DNA from: JAICIG01 sp035532215
GTDB taxonomy: Bacteria; Planctomycetota; Planctomycetia; Pirellulales; JAICIG01
Direction: 5' to 3'
Assembly: GCA_035532215.1 (NCBI GenBank)
Contig: DATKRK010000370.1
Coordinates: 1 to 20,284 of the forward strand
DNA: 20,284 nt
Every line of letters starts with the position of its first letter. Position 1 is the stretch's first letter. The notes beneath the pieces are model-generated. The model searched no databases, was not told the origin of the DNA, and was given only the letters and a program-made list of their open reading frames with translations. This document shows positions 8,010 through 18,051 of the stretch, one piece after another. A program made the translations under genes and the position numbers.

Positions 8010-8420
8010 TCACTGCTCTGAATCGGACTCTTTCCGATCGCGCAGATGCTTGTGGCAATTGACGCAGTTCAGCGTGAGTTCCATGTAGGCCAGCGCCGCG
8101 CCATCGATGTTTTCTTCCTGGGCCTGGCGAGCCAACTCGTGCGTGACGTGGTCGAATGTTTTCAGGTGATGCCGATATTGTTCATCGCGTCCGCGCACGA
8201 ATTCTTCGATGTGGCTCAATTGGTTCATCGCCTTCGCGTTAGCGGCAATCGAGTCGTAGTCGGCTTCGGCCAGGCCCGCCAGAATTTTTTGCGAGTATTC
8301 CAGCTTCTTCTGCATCCAGAAGCTCACGGACTGCTCTTTGCTCGGCTTCTCTTCCGCACGCAGAGTCAAAACCGCAATCGACGCCGCCAGCACTCCGGCG
8401 ACCAACAGGCGAATCGTCAT
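8010..8420 (-). CDS. Small exported monoheme cytochrome c (c'/c556-like)
   Basis: The 136-residue protein has an N-terminal signal peptide (MTIRLLVAGVLAASIAVLTL) and one heme-binding motif, CVNCH at 119-123, close to the C-terminus. Before it lie long helices (about 30-115). This arrangement, four helices with CxxCH in the last one, is that of cytochrome c' and c556. Met36 in the first mature helix could be the sixth heme ligand, as in c556. It should act outside the cytoplasmic membrane in electron transfer or gas binding. The start at 8420 has AAGGA 8 bases upstream and gives a clean signal peptide; an in-frame ATG at 8462 would add 14 poorly fitting residues. The slipin gene ends 42 bases upstream on the same strand, so the two may be co-transcribed. 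Confidence 0.82.
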   Translation of the reverse strand: MTIRLLVAGVLAASIAVLTLRAEEKPSKEQSVSFWMQKKLEYSQKILAGLAEADYDSIAANAKAMNQLSHIEEFVRGRDEQYRHHLKTFDHVTHELARQAQEENIDGAALAYMELTLNCVNCHKHLRDRKESDSEQ

Positions 8421-8462
8421 CTTCGGGATCCTTGTAAAAACTCCCAATCGAACCCCAAACAC

Positions 8463-9395
8463 TCAAGACACGCTGCCCGCGGCGGGGCTCGTTTCCCTCG
8501 AGGCAAGGCCCGCGGGGTCGACCGAAAACGCGCTCAAGCGGCCGTTGCCGCGCTGGCGGTCGCGAGCGGACGCGCTCACGGCGTCCAGCACGTCGACCGG
8601 CACGGCCAGCACCACCGTGTTCGACTGCGTGGGACCAAGCCCGTCGATCGTCTGCAGCGTCCGCAGTTGCATGGCGCCGGGGCTGGCGGCCATGGTTTTG
8701 GCGGCCAACGCCAGGTTGGCGGCGGCTTCGCGGTCGCCCTCGGCCTTGGTGATCGTGGCTCGCTTCTCGCGCTCGGCCGAAGCCTGACGCGACATCATCT
8801 TCTTCAGCTCTTCAGGCATGTCGATGTCCTGAATGCGAATGCCGGTGACTTCCAGCCCCCAGCCTTCGATATCCTTCTCGACGTTCGCTTCGATCGATTT
8901 GCCAATCGCCTCGCGTTCGACCAGTAATTGGTCGAGCGTCATCTGCCCGATCACGTCGCGCAGCGAAGTCTGGGAGTATTGCGAGATGGCGTAGCGATAA
9001 TCCTGCACTTTGATGATGGCGTCGGCGACGTTATCGACCTTGAAGAACAGCACGCCGTTGATGGTCACCGGCACGTTATCCTTCGTGATGACCTGCTGCG
9101 CGGGGATGTCGGCGGCCCGAATCCGCAGATCGACTTTGCGCACCTGGTCGACCAAGGGAATGATGAAAAACAAGCCGGGGCCGCGGATGCTATGGTACTT
9201 GCCCAAGCGAAATACGACCCCCTGTTCCCACTGCGCCGCAAGCTGAATGCTGGATGCGGCGACGACGTCCAACGGCAGCCAGACGACCATGAACAGGACC
9301 GCCAACGGCAGGCTCAAGGCCGCGATCAGCAATCCCGTCAAGCCTCCGATAATGAACAAAACGACGAACGCCAGCGTGGAAATGTAGTTGATCAC
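8463..9395 (-). CDS. Slipin/SPFH (band 7) family membrane protein
   Basis: The protein has 310 residues if translation starts at the GTG at 9395. Two hydrophobic segments (about 6-27 and 28-48) anchor it, followed by the band 7 domain (about 50-230: QGVVFRLGKYHSIRGPGLFF, VTINGVLFFKV, LRDVIGQMTLDQLL) and a charged Ala/Glu-rich helix (SRQASAEREKRATITKAEGD) typical of the oligomerising stalk. Slipins form membrane-associated assemblies linked to membrane microdomains and proteolysis. They are often paired with an NfeD protein or a ClpP-class protease, but neither is next to this gene; its partner here is a small cytochrome. The frame is open further upstream (ATG at 9527), but those residues do not resemble the family, and GAGGT precedes the GTG. 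Confidence 0.87.
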   Translation of the reverse strand: MINYISTLAFVVLFIIGGLTGLLIAALSLPLAVLFMVVWLPLDVVAASSIQLAAQWEQGVVFRLGKYHSIRGPGLFFIIPLVDQVRKVDLRIRAADIPAQQVITKDNVPVTINGVLFFKVDNVADAIIKVQDYRYAISQYSQTSLRDVIGQMTLDQLLVEREAIGKSIEANVEKDIEGWGLEVTGIRIQDIDMPEELKKMMSRQASAEREKRATITKAEGDREAAANLALAAKTMAASPGAMQLRTLQTIDGLGPTQSNTVVLAVPVDVLDAVSASARDRQRGNGRLSAFSVDPAGLASRETSPAAGSVS

Positions 9396-9400
9396 GGCAG

Positions 9401-9405
9401 ACCTC
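9401..9405 (-). promoter_or_regulatory. Shine-Dalgarno of the slipin gene, supporting a GTG start
   Basis: GAGGT on the minus strand, 5 bases before the GTG at 9393-9395. It supports the GTG start, which places the first membrane helix right at the N-terminus. Confidence 0.5.
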
Positions 9406-9626
9406 GCGGGGTTGAAGTATGGCGCGAAATCGCCCTTGCCTTTGGCTGCGATTCGCGGCGCTGCCACTCCCCACAAGCAGCATTGGCGCCGGACTGCGAA
9501 ATTCCGGGGCGCCGACTTGGCGAGCATCGTGCTCGGCCCGATTTGGCCGCCGCGGCCGCGAGAGGCCCATCTCGCCGGCAGGCAAAAATGACCCAGGACC
9601 TATCGCCGGCCGTGTGCTCAAACGCA

Positions 9627-9646
9627 CGCTGCGGCGCGCCGCAGCG
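9627..9646 (-). terminator. Perfect palindrome just after the sulfatase gene, possible terminator
   Basis: A perfect 20-bp palindrome (CGCTGCGGCG joined to its reverse complement) begins 12 bases after the sulfatase stop. It could fold at the end of the five-gene transcript, but it has no spare loop and no U-rich run follows. It may equally be a protein-binding site. Confidence 0.3.
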
Positions 9647-9658
9647 ACCGCTGGCGGT

Positions 9659-11014
9659 TCAAGGATCGCGAGCTTGTTGCGCGGCGAGCAACTTTTGAAG
9701 GCGAGCGACTTGCTCGGGCTCGGCGGCGACCAGGTCCTTGGCCTCGGCCGGATCGTCGGCCAGGTTGTACAACTCGATCTTCTTCTCCGCGCGGCCCGAG
9801 ACGATCAGCTTCCAATCGCCGTCCAACACTCCGACCGCCGAACCTGTGTTCCAGTAGAGCGCCGGCAGAGCAGAGCCGGCCGCTTTTCCGGCCAACAGCG
9901 GCCACACATCGCGGCCTTCGAGTTGCCAAGTATCGTCGGTCTTGGCGCCAGTCAGCCGCGCCAAAGTGGGCAGCCAATCGAGGAAGCTCACGGTTTCCTG
10001 CACCACGCCCGGCTGCAGCTTTCCTCGCCAATAGACGAAGGCCGGCACGCGGACGCCTCCTTCATACAACTCGCCCTTCCAACCGCGCAGCGGCCGGTTG
10101 TCGCCCAGCGTCGGATAGGGGCCGTGCTTGCCGCCGTAATCCGTCTTCGAGAAGTGATCTCGCTGGCCGCCATTGTCGCTGGTGAACAGGATCAGCGTGT
10201 CGTCCAACTGCCCGCTTTGTTCCAGCGCGTCGATGATGCGGCCGATTGCGGCGTCCATGTGGGCCACGCTGGCCGCGAACATCCGCCGCGACGCATCGCC
10301 AATCGCCTCTTGGTAAGGCGCCGTCCACTTTTCTTCTTCTTGCAACGGGCAGTGCGGAACGCTGAAGGCCGTCCACAGCAGGAACGGCGCCTCGCGTTTG
10401 GTCGTGATGAAACGGACGGCTTCGTCGGCGATCAGGTCGGTCGCGTGTCCCGGTTCGTCAATGAACACGTCGTTACGATGCCAGGTGCGATCGCCGTTTT
10501 TGTAGCGATGCGTGAGCTGATCGAGTTGCCCGTGCAAATAGCCATAGGTCTGGTCGAAACTGAATTTCCGCGGCCCAACCGCGGGCCGCAGCCCCAAATG
10601 CCATTTGCCGGCCAGTGCCGTTTCGTAGCCGTGCGATTTCAGCAGTCGGGCCAAGGTCGGCGCTTCGAGCGGCAGCGAGTCGGTGCTCCGCCCGCCGATC
10701 GGGGCGTGGATGCCGAAGCGGCTAGGATTGCGCCCGGTGAACAACCCCGCGCGCGTTGGCGAACAGGTGGGATACACATAGTGCCGTTCGAGTTTTACGC
10801 CGCCTTGGGCCAGACGATCGAACTGCGGCGTGCGGATCTGCGAGCCGTGGTAGCCGATATCGTTCCAGCCCAAGTCGTCGGCGATCAGGATCAGGATATT
10901 AGGCGGGCGTTGGTTTTCCGCCTCGGCCGCTTGCGAGCGATCCGCCGCCAGCGTCGCTGAAATCATCGCCATCAAGCCCGCACCGGCCAGGCGCCGCAAT
11001 ACAACACGCAGCAT
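9659..11014 (-). CDS. Secreted sulfatase (arylsulfatase type, formylglycine-dependent)
   Basis: The 451-residue enzyme has a signal peptide (MLRVVLRRLAGAGLMAMISA). The sulfatase signature CSPTR is at 84-88, and Cys84 is the residue converted to formylglycine. Other active-site elements are in place: Asp46-Asp47 (IADDLGWND), GKWHLG with Lys137 and His139, His221 (VPHCPL), and Asp280-Asn281 (SDNGG). It should remove sulfate esters from carbohydrates or other molecules outside the cytoplasm; the specificity is not readable. The start at 11014 has GGAGGAA 7 bases upstream and gives a standard signal peptide. An in-frame ATG at 11056 overlaps the esterase stop (ATGA) and would add 14 residues before it. 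It is the last gene of a five-gene run. Activation needs a formylglycine-generating enzyme, which is not in the window. Confidence 0.93.
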   Translation of the reverse strand: MLRVVLRRLAGAGLMAMISATLAADRSQAAEAENQRPPNILILIADDLGWNDIGYHGSQIRTPQFDRLAQGGVKLERHYVYPTCSPTRAGLFTGRNPSRFGIHAPIGGRSTDSLPLEAPTLARLLKSHGYETALAGKWHLGLRPAVGPRKFSFDQTYGYLHGQLDQLTHRYKNGDRTWHRNDVFIDEPGHATDLIADEAVRFITTKREAPFLLWTAFSVPHCPLQEEEKWTAPYQEAIGDASRRMFAASVAHMDAAIGRIIDALEQSGQLDDTLILFTSDNGGQRDHFSKTDYGGKHGPYPTLGDNRPLRGWKGELYEGGVRVPAFVYWRGKLQPGVVQETVSFLDWLPTLARLTGAKTDDTWQLEGRDVWPLLAGKAAGSALPALYWNTGSAVGVLDGDWKLIVSGRAEKKIELYNLADDPAEAKDLVAAEPEQVARLQKLLAAQQARDP

Positions 11015-11021
11015 GATCGAG

Positions 11022-11028
11022 TTCCTCC
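11022..11028 (-). promoter_or_regulatory. Shine-Dalgarno of the sulfatase gene
   Basis: GGAGGAA on the minus strand, 7 bases before the ATG at 11014. It favours this start over the ATG at 11056 that overlaps the upstream stop codon. Confidence 0.65.
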
Positions 11029-11052
11029 ATTGCGGCGTTGAGCCGACACGGT

Positions 11053-12180
11053 TCATTTGAGTGTCTCTTCCAGCAGCGAATAGCCCAGGCGTCCGCTGAA
11101 CTGGTGGCCGCCTTCGAAGCGGTCGACGCGCAGTTGATCTGCAGCGTCGAAGGCCTTGTAGGCGCGGGCCATTCGTTCAAGGGCCTGTTCGGCCCAATCG
11201 GGCCGGACCAGGCTATCGCGAGAGCCGGCCTCCCAGACGCACGGCCGTGGCGCGATCAATGAGCCGATCTCCGGCACGTCGCCGTATTCGAGCAAGCCGG
11301 GGATGACCTGGGCTCCGCAACTATAGCGCACGCCGACGCGCTCCTGCATCACGTTCAATGCGCCGGACACGACCGCCGTGCGAATCCGCGGCTCGAGCGC
11401 CGCCGTGAGCATCGCCATCCGCCCGCCGTACGACAACCCGACGCACGCCAGCCGCTGGGCATCCACTCGCTCGTGTCGGGCCAGCAGTTCAATCGCCCAC
11501 AGGCAGTCGCGCAGGTTCTCGGCGATCAGCAATTTTCCCAGCAGTTGCAGCCGCAGATACGTGATGCCGCAGGGGTCTTGCTGGCCGTAGGCCGCGCGGT
11601 CGCCGAGCCGGCGCCCGAAGGGCGTCAGGCAGGGAACGGCCACCGCGTAGCCGCGGCGAACAAGTTGCCGGCCATAGTCGTAGTTGCTCTGTTCGATTTC
11701 CTCGGCCACGCCCGGCAGATCGTCGCGGCCGGCGACCGGGTCGTAGCCGAACTTGCCATGTCCATGGATCGCCAGCACGCCGGGCAGCCGCTTGGGGGCG
11801 GATGTGAGCGGCAGCAGCAGATAGACTGGCAGCGGCGGATGTCCTTCTGCCACAAGCACGAGTTCCTCGCGGCGGTGATCCTTCAACACGACGCGGCGTT
11901 CGACGACGGTCTTCCACTCGGCCGGCGGCCGATGCGGCCCCAAAAGTTTCCGCAACTGAGCGGCAAACTGCTGCTGCCAGCGGATGCACTCCTTGGCGGT
12001 GCTGCCCTTGAACTGCATCGCCAGCGGCGCCTCGTCGGCCAGTTTGCGAATCCGCTCGTCGATCGTCGGCACGTCGGCGGGTTCCTCCGCGAGCAAGCGG
12101 GGCGAAAGCATCCCCGAAGCCAGCCCTGCGGCGGAGCCCAATAACAAGCGGCGACGTGAAAAGGAAGGCTCGCGGTGCAT
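11053..12180 (-). CDS. Tat-exported alpha/beta-hydrolase (acetylxylan esterase/dienelactone hydrolase-like)
   Basis: The 375-residue protein has a twin-arginine leader (FSRRRLLLGSAAGLASG, about 7-23) and a single alpha/beta-hydrolase domain. The triad is visible: nucleophile Ser250 in GLSYGGR, Asp322 in GSRDSLV and His359 in GGHQFSG. The segment VLAIHGHGKFGYDP (about 135-148) is the oxyanion strand and loop. The family removes acyl groups from polysaccharides or opens lactones; this member is probably an extracytoplasmic esterase. The ATG at 12180 gives a normal Tat leader, and no clear Shine-Dalgarno is seen. An in-frame TTG at 12198 is possible but less likely. It sits between the DapA-like gene (119 bases upstream) and the sulfatase (38 bases downstream) in one co-directional run. 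Unlike the first domain of the hydrolase at the left edge, its catalytic serine is intact. Confidence 0.88.
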   Translation of the reverse strand: MHREPSFSRRRLLLGSAAGLASGMLSPRLLAEEPADVPTIDERIRKLADEAPLAMQFKGSTAKECIRWQQQFAAQLRKLLGPHRPPAEWKTVVERRVVLKDHRREELVLVAEGHPPLPVYLLLPLTSAPKRLPGVLAIHGHGKFGYDPVAGRDDLPGVAEEIEQSNYDYGRQLVRRGYAVAVPCLTPFGRRLGDRAAYGQQDPCGITYLRLQLLGKLLIAENLRDCLWAIELLARHERVDAQRLACVGLSYGGRMAMLTAALEPRIRTAVVSGALNVMQERVGVRYSCGAQVIPGLLEYGDVPEIGSLIAPRPCVWEAGSRDSLVRPDWAEQALERMARAYKAFDAADQLRVDRFEGGHQFSGRLGYSLLEETLK

Positions 12181-12299
12181 CGGCAAGAGACTCGGCAAGC
12201 AAGACGGTCGTGCAGTTCATCCGCGCAGGCGCTCAGTCGCGCCACGGCGCCCTTTGAGCGTAAGCCATCTGGCGGCGGCGGGCAATGGAGCGGAACGCG

Positions 12300-13184
12300 C
12301 TATCGAACCTTCGCCATGGCGGCCCGAATCTGCTCCACTTCCGCCTCGCTGCACGGCGGAGTGGGCGAGCGGGGCCGGCCGGCTTCGAAGCCGAGCAGGT
12401 TCAGGGCGGCTTTGACCCCCGCCGCGCGGCGCAACAGGATCTGCCAGTCGACTTCGATCAGCCGCGTCTGCAGCGTCTGGGCTTCGGCCAGCTTGCCGGC
12501 CATCGCCAGCCGGACGACCTCGCGGCATTCGTGCGGGTAGACGTTGGCCAGCATCAGGCAGCCGCCGTTGGCGCCGATCGCGGCGCCCGGCAGCAACAGG
12601 ATGCCGTTGCAAGTCCAAAACCGCTTCTCGGGCGGCATGAGCTGCCGCACCCGCGACTCGAAGCGCAGGTTGTCCGACATGATGTAGCCGAACACGTTGT
12701 CCAGGGCCAGCAATTCTCCAATCAGTTCCGCCGGAGCGCCGCTGGCGGCCGGGCCGCTCAAAAACATGCCCGGCGCCGTCTGGTGAATGATGATGATCGG
12801 CGCCGCGGCGCGCTTCGCGACCTGCTCGAAATATCCGCGGACGTTCGACGTCAGCCGCGGGATGCGCACCCGGAGCAATTCGGCGCCCGCTACGACGAGT
12901 TGCTCGCCGAACCGCAGCGTCTCGGTAACCGACGGGCAATCGACGCCGCCGATTATCAGCTTGCGATCGTCGCAAACCCGATGGACGGTCCGCACGATCT
13001 CCAACCGTTCGTCTTCCGAGAGAAACGCTTCTTCGCCGTTCTCCGAATTCAGCATGAAGCCCGACAACGGCGTTTCGAGCCAGCGCTCGACATTGCGTTC
13101 GATGGCTCGGAAGTCGACCGAATCGTCTTCTGCGAACGGGGTGGGCGTGGGGGCGACCATGATTGGATCGTCGGGGATGGGCAT
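12300..13184 (-). CDS. DapA-fold (dihydrodipicolinate synthase/N-acetylneuraminate lyase superfamily) protein lacking the usual catalytic residues
   Basis: The 294-residue protein follows the DapA family along its length: an N-terminal PTPF strand, the GFMLNSENGEEAFLSEDER region, IIGGV, and a C-terminal helix bundle ending near GRPRSPTPP. Three signature sites are changed. The TTGE motif reads SENGE (47-51). The active-site Tyr of the YNxP motif is His134 (IIIIHQTAPG). The Schiff-base Lys (GIK in the family) falls in GYIMS at 166-170, where there is no Lys. Classical aldolase or lyase chemistry through a lysine imine is therefore unlikely. It may be a non-catalytic sugar-acid binder or use other chemistry. 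No signal peptide is seen, so it is predicted cytoplasmic, in contrast to its exported neighbours. Genes on both sides run the same way, with gaps of 82 and 119 bases. Confidence 0.82.
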   Translation of the reverse strand: MPIPDDPIMVAPTPTPFAEDDSVDFRAIERNVERWLETPLSGFMLNSENGEEAFLSEDERLEIVRTVHRVCDDRKLIIGGVDCPSVTETLRFGEQLVVAGAELLRVRIPRLTSNVRGYFEQVAKRAAAPIIIIHQTAPGMFLSGPAASGAPAELIGELLALDNVFGYIMSDNLRFESRVRQLMPPEKRFWTCNGILLLPGAAIGANGGCLMLANVYPHECREVVRLAMAGKLAEAQTLQTRLIEVDWQILLRRAAGVKAALNLLGFEAGRPRSPTPPCSEAEVEQIRAAMAKVR

Positions 13185-13266
13185 GGCGGTGCCTGTGAGA
13201 TGAGGTGTCTGGAATCGTGGCCGGTGAAGAAACGTCAGGTATCAGGCGCCAGGTTTTGACTCCGCG

Positions 13267-14709
<1,443 letters not shown>

Positions 14710-14721
14710 GGCGCCGCCGCT

Positions 14722-17700
14722 CTAATTCTTGGTAATCGTCTCATCCAGGTTCAACAGCGCCGACGCCACGGCGTACCAGGCGACCAACTCGTCGAGCCGC
14801 TCGACGCCGCCGCGACCGGCTTCGCCCCCCAGCGTCTTCGCCGCCGCCGGGTCGGAGCGCGCGGCGGCGAGCTGCGCGGAGTGCAGTTGGCGCAATACGC
14901 CGAGCTCTGCGTCGTCGGGGCTTCGCGCCAGGCACAAGCGGAAGGCATAACGGATTTGTTCGTCGAGCGGGGCGTCGACGCGCTCGCGCAGCACGCGCTC
15001 GGCCAGGGCGAAGGCCGCTTCGACGTAGACCGGGTCGTTGAGCAGAGTCAGCGCTTGCAGCGGCGTGTTGGAGCGCGAACGCTTGAACGTGCAGGCCAGC
15101 CGGGCCGTGGCGTCGAAGTTGACGAAGCTCGGGTAGGGCGAGGCCCGCTTCCAGACGACGTAGATTCCGCGGCGATGACGCTCGGCCCCCGGGCTAACAT
15201 CGTAGGTCAGCGGCGCGCCGCCGACTTTGGTCCATAAGCCGTCGGGCTGGTAGGGGCGGATCGGCGGGCCGCCCGGAGTCAGACACAACAGGCCGGCGAT
15301 CGACAGGGCGTTGTCGCGAATCGCCTCGGCGGAAAGCCTGAACCGCGGCCCGCGGGCGGAAAGCAGGTTTCGATCGTCGCGGGCCAGCAGTTCCGGCGTG
15401 GCCCGCGACGACTGCCGATACGCGGCCGACGTGACGATCTCGCGCAACAATCGCTTCATCGACCAGCCGCCCTCCATGAATTCGACGGCCAGCCAATCGA
15501 GCAACTCGGGGTGCGTGGGCGGTTCGCCTTTGACGCCGAAATCTTCGACCGTCGTCACCAAACCACGACCAAACAACTCGGCCCAGTAGCGATTCACGAC
15601 GACCCGGGCCGTGAGCGGATTGCGGCGATCGACCAGCCAGCGGGCCAGGGTCAAGCGGTTGGGCGGCCCGGCGAGCAGCGGGTGCAATACTTGAGGGACG
15701 CCGGCCGCGACCGGGTCGCCCGGCGTGCGAAAATCGCCCCGCGTAAAGATGTGCATGGCCCGCGGCTCGGGCAGTTCGCGCATCACCAACGTGGTCGGCT
15801 TTTTCAGCGCGGCGAGCGATTTTTCGAGCTGTTGGCGGCGCGTGCGGAACTTTTGCGCGGCGGGGTCGCGTTCGAGCCGCACATCGAGCAATTTCGACCG
15901 CTGGGCGTCGGTTCGCGCGTCGGGAGCGGTCTTCAGAATCTCGACGACCTCGGCCGGCAGCGATGGGACCGCGGGGTCGCCGGTCAAGGCCGACAGCCGC
16001 AGCCGCCCGATCGTGCGAGCGGCGCCGAATTGTTGCACCAGCGTGAACGTGAGCCTCGTCCCTCCTTCATCGCCGAGCGGCGATTTCAAGCCGAACGCGG
16101 CCCAGTGCGATTCATGGAACTTGGGCCCGATGGCCCAAGCGGTGTTCGGCGCCTTGTCGAGCGCGCCGGCCAGCGGATAGTTCTGTTGCTCGAAACTCGC
16201 CTCGCGCGCCGTCAGTTCGAGCGGCTGGGGCGGTCGGCTGCCGTCGAGCGGGGCCGCCGTGACGGAGAACGTATTCAGCACGAAATTCGGCCGCTGGGGA
16301 TCGCCTCGCCCCGGCCCCTCGCCCGGCAGTGACGGATCGGCGAGCGTTTCGAGCTTCAGCCCGCTGATGTCGCGAAGCGTCGTCTCGACCGTGACCGTGT
16401 ACGTATCGACCGCCGGCGGATCGCCGACCAACAGCACCGAACCGTCGTCGAGCAGCTTGTGCTCGGCGCCTTCGGCCGAGTTGAATGCGGCGATCTTCAA
16501 GACATGGGTCGCGGGCGCGCGGCTCGGTTCATCGGACAACGTCGCTTCCCACGCCGGCAGATCGCCGCTCAGTTCGCTGCGACGCGCGGCAGTCTGCTGA
16601 TCGATCTGGCCGATTTCGACTTGCAACCGCCGCCGTTCGGCTTCGACTTTTTCATCGTGCAGGTCCATCGAAGGGCCGAGGAAGCGAATCGAGCCGGGCA
16701 CGTTCGGATTGCTGCGGTCGGCCTCGATCTCGGTGTTGTTGAAGAAGGCCAGCAGGCCGTAATAGTCGCGCTGCGTGAAGGGATCGTACTTGTGGTCGTG
16801 GCACTGGGCGCATTCGAGCGTCGTGCCCAGCCAGACCGCCGCCGTCGTATTCAGGCGGTCGATGACCTGGTTGATCCGCGTCTCCTCGGGGTCGGAGCCC
16901 GCTTCGACGTTCGTGGTCGTCGCGCGGTGAAAGCCGGTCGCAATGCGCTGCGACTCGCCGGCCTCGGGCAGCAAGTCGCCGGCAAGCTGCTCGATCGAAA
17001 AGCGGTCGAACGGCAGATCGTCGTTCAGAGCCCGGATCACCCAGTCGCGATACGGCCACAACTCACGGAGGTCGTCGCGCTGGAAGCCGTGCGAGTCGGC
17101 ATACCTTGCCAGATCGAGCCAGGGCCGCGCCCAACGCTCGCCGAACTGCGGCGAGGCCAGCAACCGATCGACCAGTTTCTCGTAAGCGTCGTCGCTACGA
17201 TCGGCGACGAACGCGTCGACTTCTCGCGGCGAAGGCGGCAAGCCGACCAGGTCGAGCGACAAGCGGCGGATGAGCGCGGGCCGATCGGCCTCGGGCGAAG
17301 GCGGCAGATGCTCGCGCTGCAATCTCGCCAGCACGAAGCGATCGATGGCGCCGCGCGGCCAGCCGGTTTCAACAACTTGCGGCAACGCCGGCCGCACTGG
17401 CGGCACATAGGCCCAGTGCGCCGCGCGCTCGAAGTTGTCGGGCCACACCGCCCCCGCGGCGATCCAGGCGCGAAGCGTCTCGACCTGCCCGCGCGAGAGC
17501 GGCTTGCCGCGGGCCGGCATGATCTCGTCGTGTCCTTCGGGCAGGCTCACGCGGCGCAGCAACTCGCTCTCATCCAGCTTGCCGGGCGAGATCGCGGCGC
17601 CGCTCGAGCCGCCGGCGAAGGCAGCGTCCCGCTGGTCGAGCCGCAACTCGCCTTCCTGCCGCTGCGGACCATGACATTCGAAACATGATCGCTCGAAGAT

Positions 17701-17826
17701 CGGGTAGACGTCGCGAGCGAAATCGACGGCGGCTGGCGGCGTCTCCCCCGCGAACGACAATCGCGAGCCGGTGCAGACGACGAACAACACCGCCACGGAG
17801 CAACCAAGGGCGAAGCGGTTTGGCAT
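14722..17826 (-). CDS. Planctomycete cytochrome c (PSCyt1)-DUF1549-DUF1553 protein
   Basis: The 1034-residue exported protein has a signal peptide (about 1-27, ending RLSFAGE). The PSCyt1 cytochrome c domain (about 35-125) holds CFECH at 48-52 and a likely distal Met103 (MPARGKPLS). DUF1549 (about 153-370) contains the blocks RRLSLDLVGLPP and RWARPWLDLARYADSHG and a second CxxCH, CAQCH at 339-343. A middle beta-sandwich-like insert (about 430-670) follows, then DUF1553 (about 716-1020) with NRYWAELFGRGLV and SNTPLQALTLLNDP. These proteins are thought to couple electron transfer to carbohydrate processing outside the cytoplasm; the reaction is unproven. The ATG at 17826 was chosen because it gives the signal peptide; the frame is open to 17988 but those residues are not signal-like. 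It is the first gene of the five-gene run, and a promoter-like sequence lies about 100 bases upstream. Confidence 0.93.
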   Translation of the reverse strand: MPNRFALGCSVAVLFVVCTGSRLSFAGETPPAAVDFARDVYPIFERSCFECHGPQRQEGELRLDQRDAAFAGGSSGAAISPGKLDESELLRRVSLPEGHDEIMPARGKPLSRGQVETLRAWIAAGAVWPDNFERAAHWAYVPPVRPALPQVVETGWPRGAIDRFVLARLQREHLPPSPEADRPALIRRLSLDLVGLPPSPREVDAFVADRSDDAYEKLVDRLLASPQFGERWARPWLDLARYADSHGFQRDDLRELWPYRDWVIRALNDDLPFDRFSIEQLAGDLLPEAGESQRIATGFHRATTTNVEAGSDPEETRINQVIDRLNTTAAVWLGTTLECAQCHDHKYDPFTQRDYYGLLAFFNNTEIEADRSNPNVPGSIRFLGPSMDLHDEKVEAERRRLQVEIGQIDQQTAARRSELSGDLPAWEATLSDEPSRAPATHVLKIAAFNSAEGAEHKLLDDGSVLLVGDPPAVDTYTVTVETTLRDISGLKLETLADPSLPGEGPGRGDPQRPNFVLNTFSVTAAPLDGSRPPQPLELTAREASFEQQNYPLAGALDKAPNTAWAIGPKFHESHWAAFGLKSPLGDEGGTRLTFTLVQQFGAARTIGRLRLSALTGDPAVPSLPAEVVEILKTAPDARTDAQRSKLLDVRLERDPAAQKFRTRRQQLEKSLAALKKPTTLVMRELPEPRAMHIFTRGDFRTPGDPVAAGVPQVLHPLLAGPPNRLTLARWLVDRRNPLTARVVVNRYWAELFGRGLVTTVEDFGVKGEPPTHPELLDWLAVEFMEGGWSMKRLLREIVTSAAYRQSSRATPELLARDDRNLLSARGPRFRLSAEAIRDNALSIAGLLCLTPGGPPIRPYQPDGLWTKVGGAPLTYDVSPGAERHRRGIYVVWKRASPYPSFVNFDATARLACTFKRSRSNTPLQALTLLNDPVYVEAAFALAERVLRERVDAPLDEQIRYAFRLCLARSPDDAELGVLRQLHSAQLAAARSDPAAAKTLGGEAGRGGVERLDELVAWYAVASALLNLDETITKN

Positions 17827-18051
17827 GTCCCGATCTCGGAAGGCGGCGTGAAATAAAAAGTTCTTCAGCGGCTCTCGCCCGGCCTGCTGCCGCGCCGGAC
17901 CGAGACCTCGCCGTAAAAGTCGATTTAACCGACCCGCGGCCCGCAAGTCAAATTCTCGACGCAGGCTCGCGATTTGACGGTTCTGCACGGCTCGCGGAAT
18001 GAATCAAGGCGCCCCCCGCGGTTGGCAACAATGCGCCTGATCCGGGGCGCA
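17827..18051. other. Upstream region of the five-gene cluster
   Basis: This non-coding stretch, read on the minus strand, holds the cluster promoter and an untranslated leader of roughly 90 bases. I see no ORF with family resemblance and no RNA gene. Confidence 0.5.
17923..17951 (-). promoter_or_regulatory. Sigma70-like promoter for the five-gene cluster
   Basis: On the minus strand, TTGACT (17946-17951) is followed after exactly 17 bases by TTAAAT (17923-17928). This matches the -35/-10 consensus in 5 of 6 and 4 of 6 positions with ideal spacing. It lies about 100 bases before the start codon at 17826, in the only AT-richer patch of the region. Confidence 0.5.

Noticed and set aside
11056..11056. 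ATG overlapping the esterase stop as the sulfatase start
   Set aside because: The overlap (ATGA) is suggestive of coupling, but the ATG at 11014 has GGAGGAA at ideal distance and gives a standard signal peptide.
16459..17688. A 409-codon open frame on the plus strand
   Set aside because: It is antisense to the cytochrome/DUF1549 region, which carries two CxxCH motifs and conserved blocks on the minus strand.
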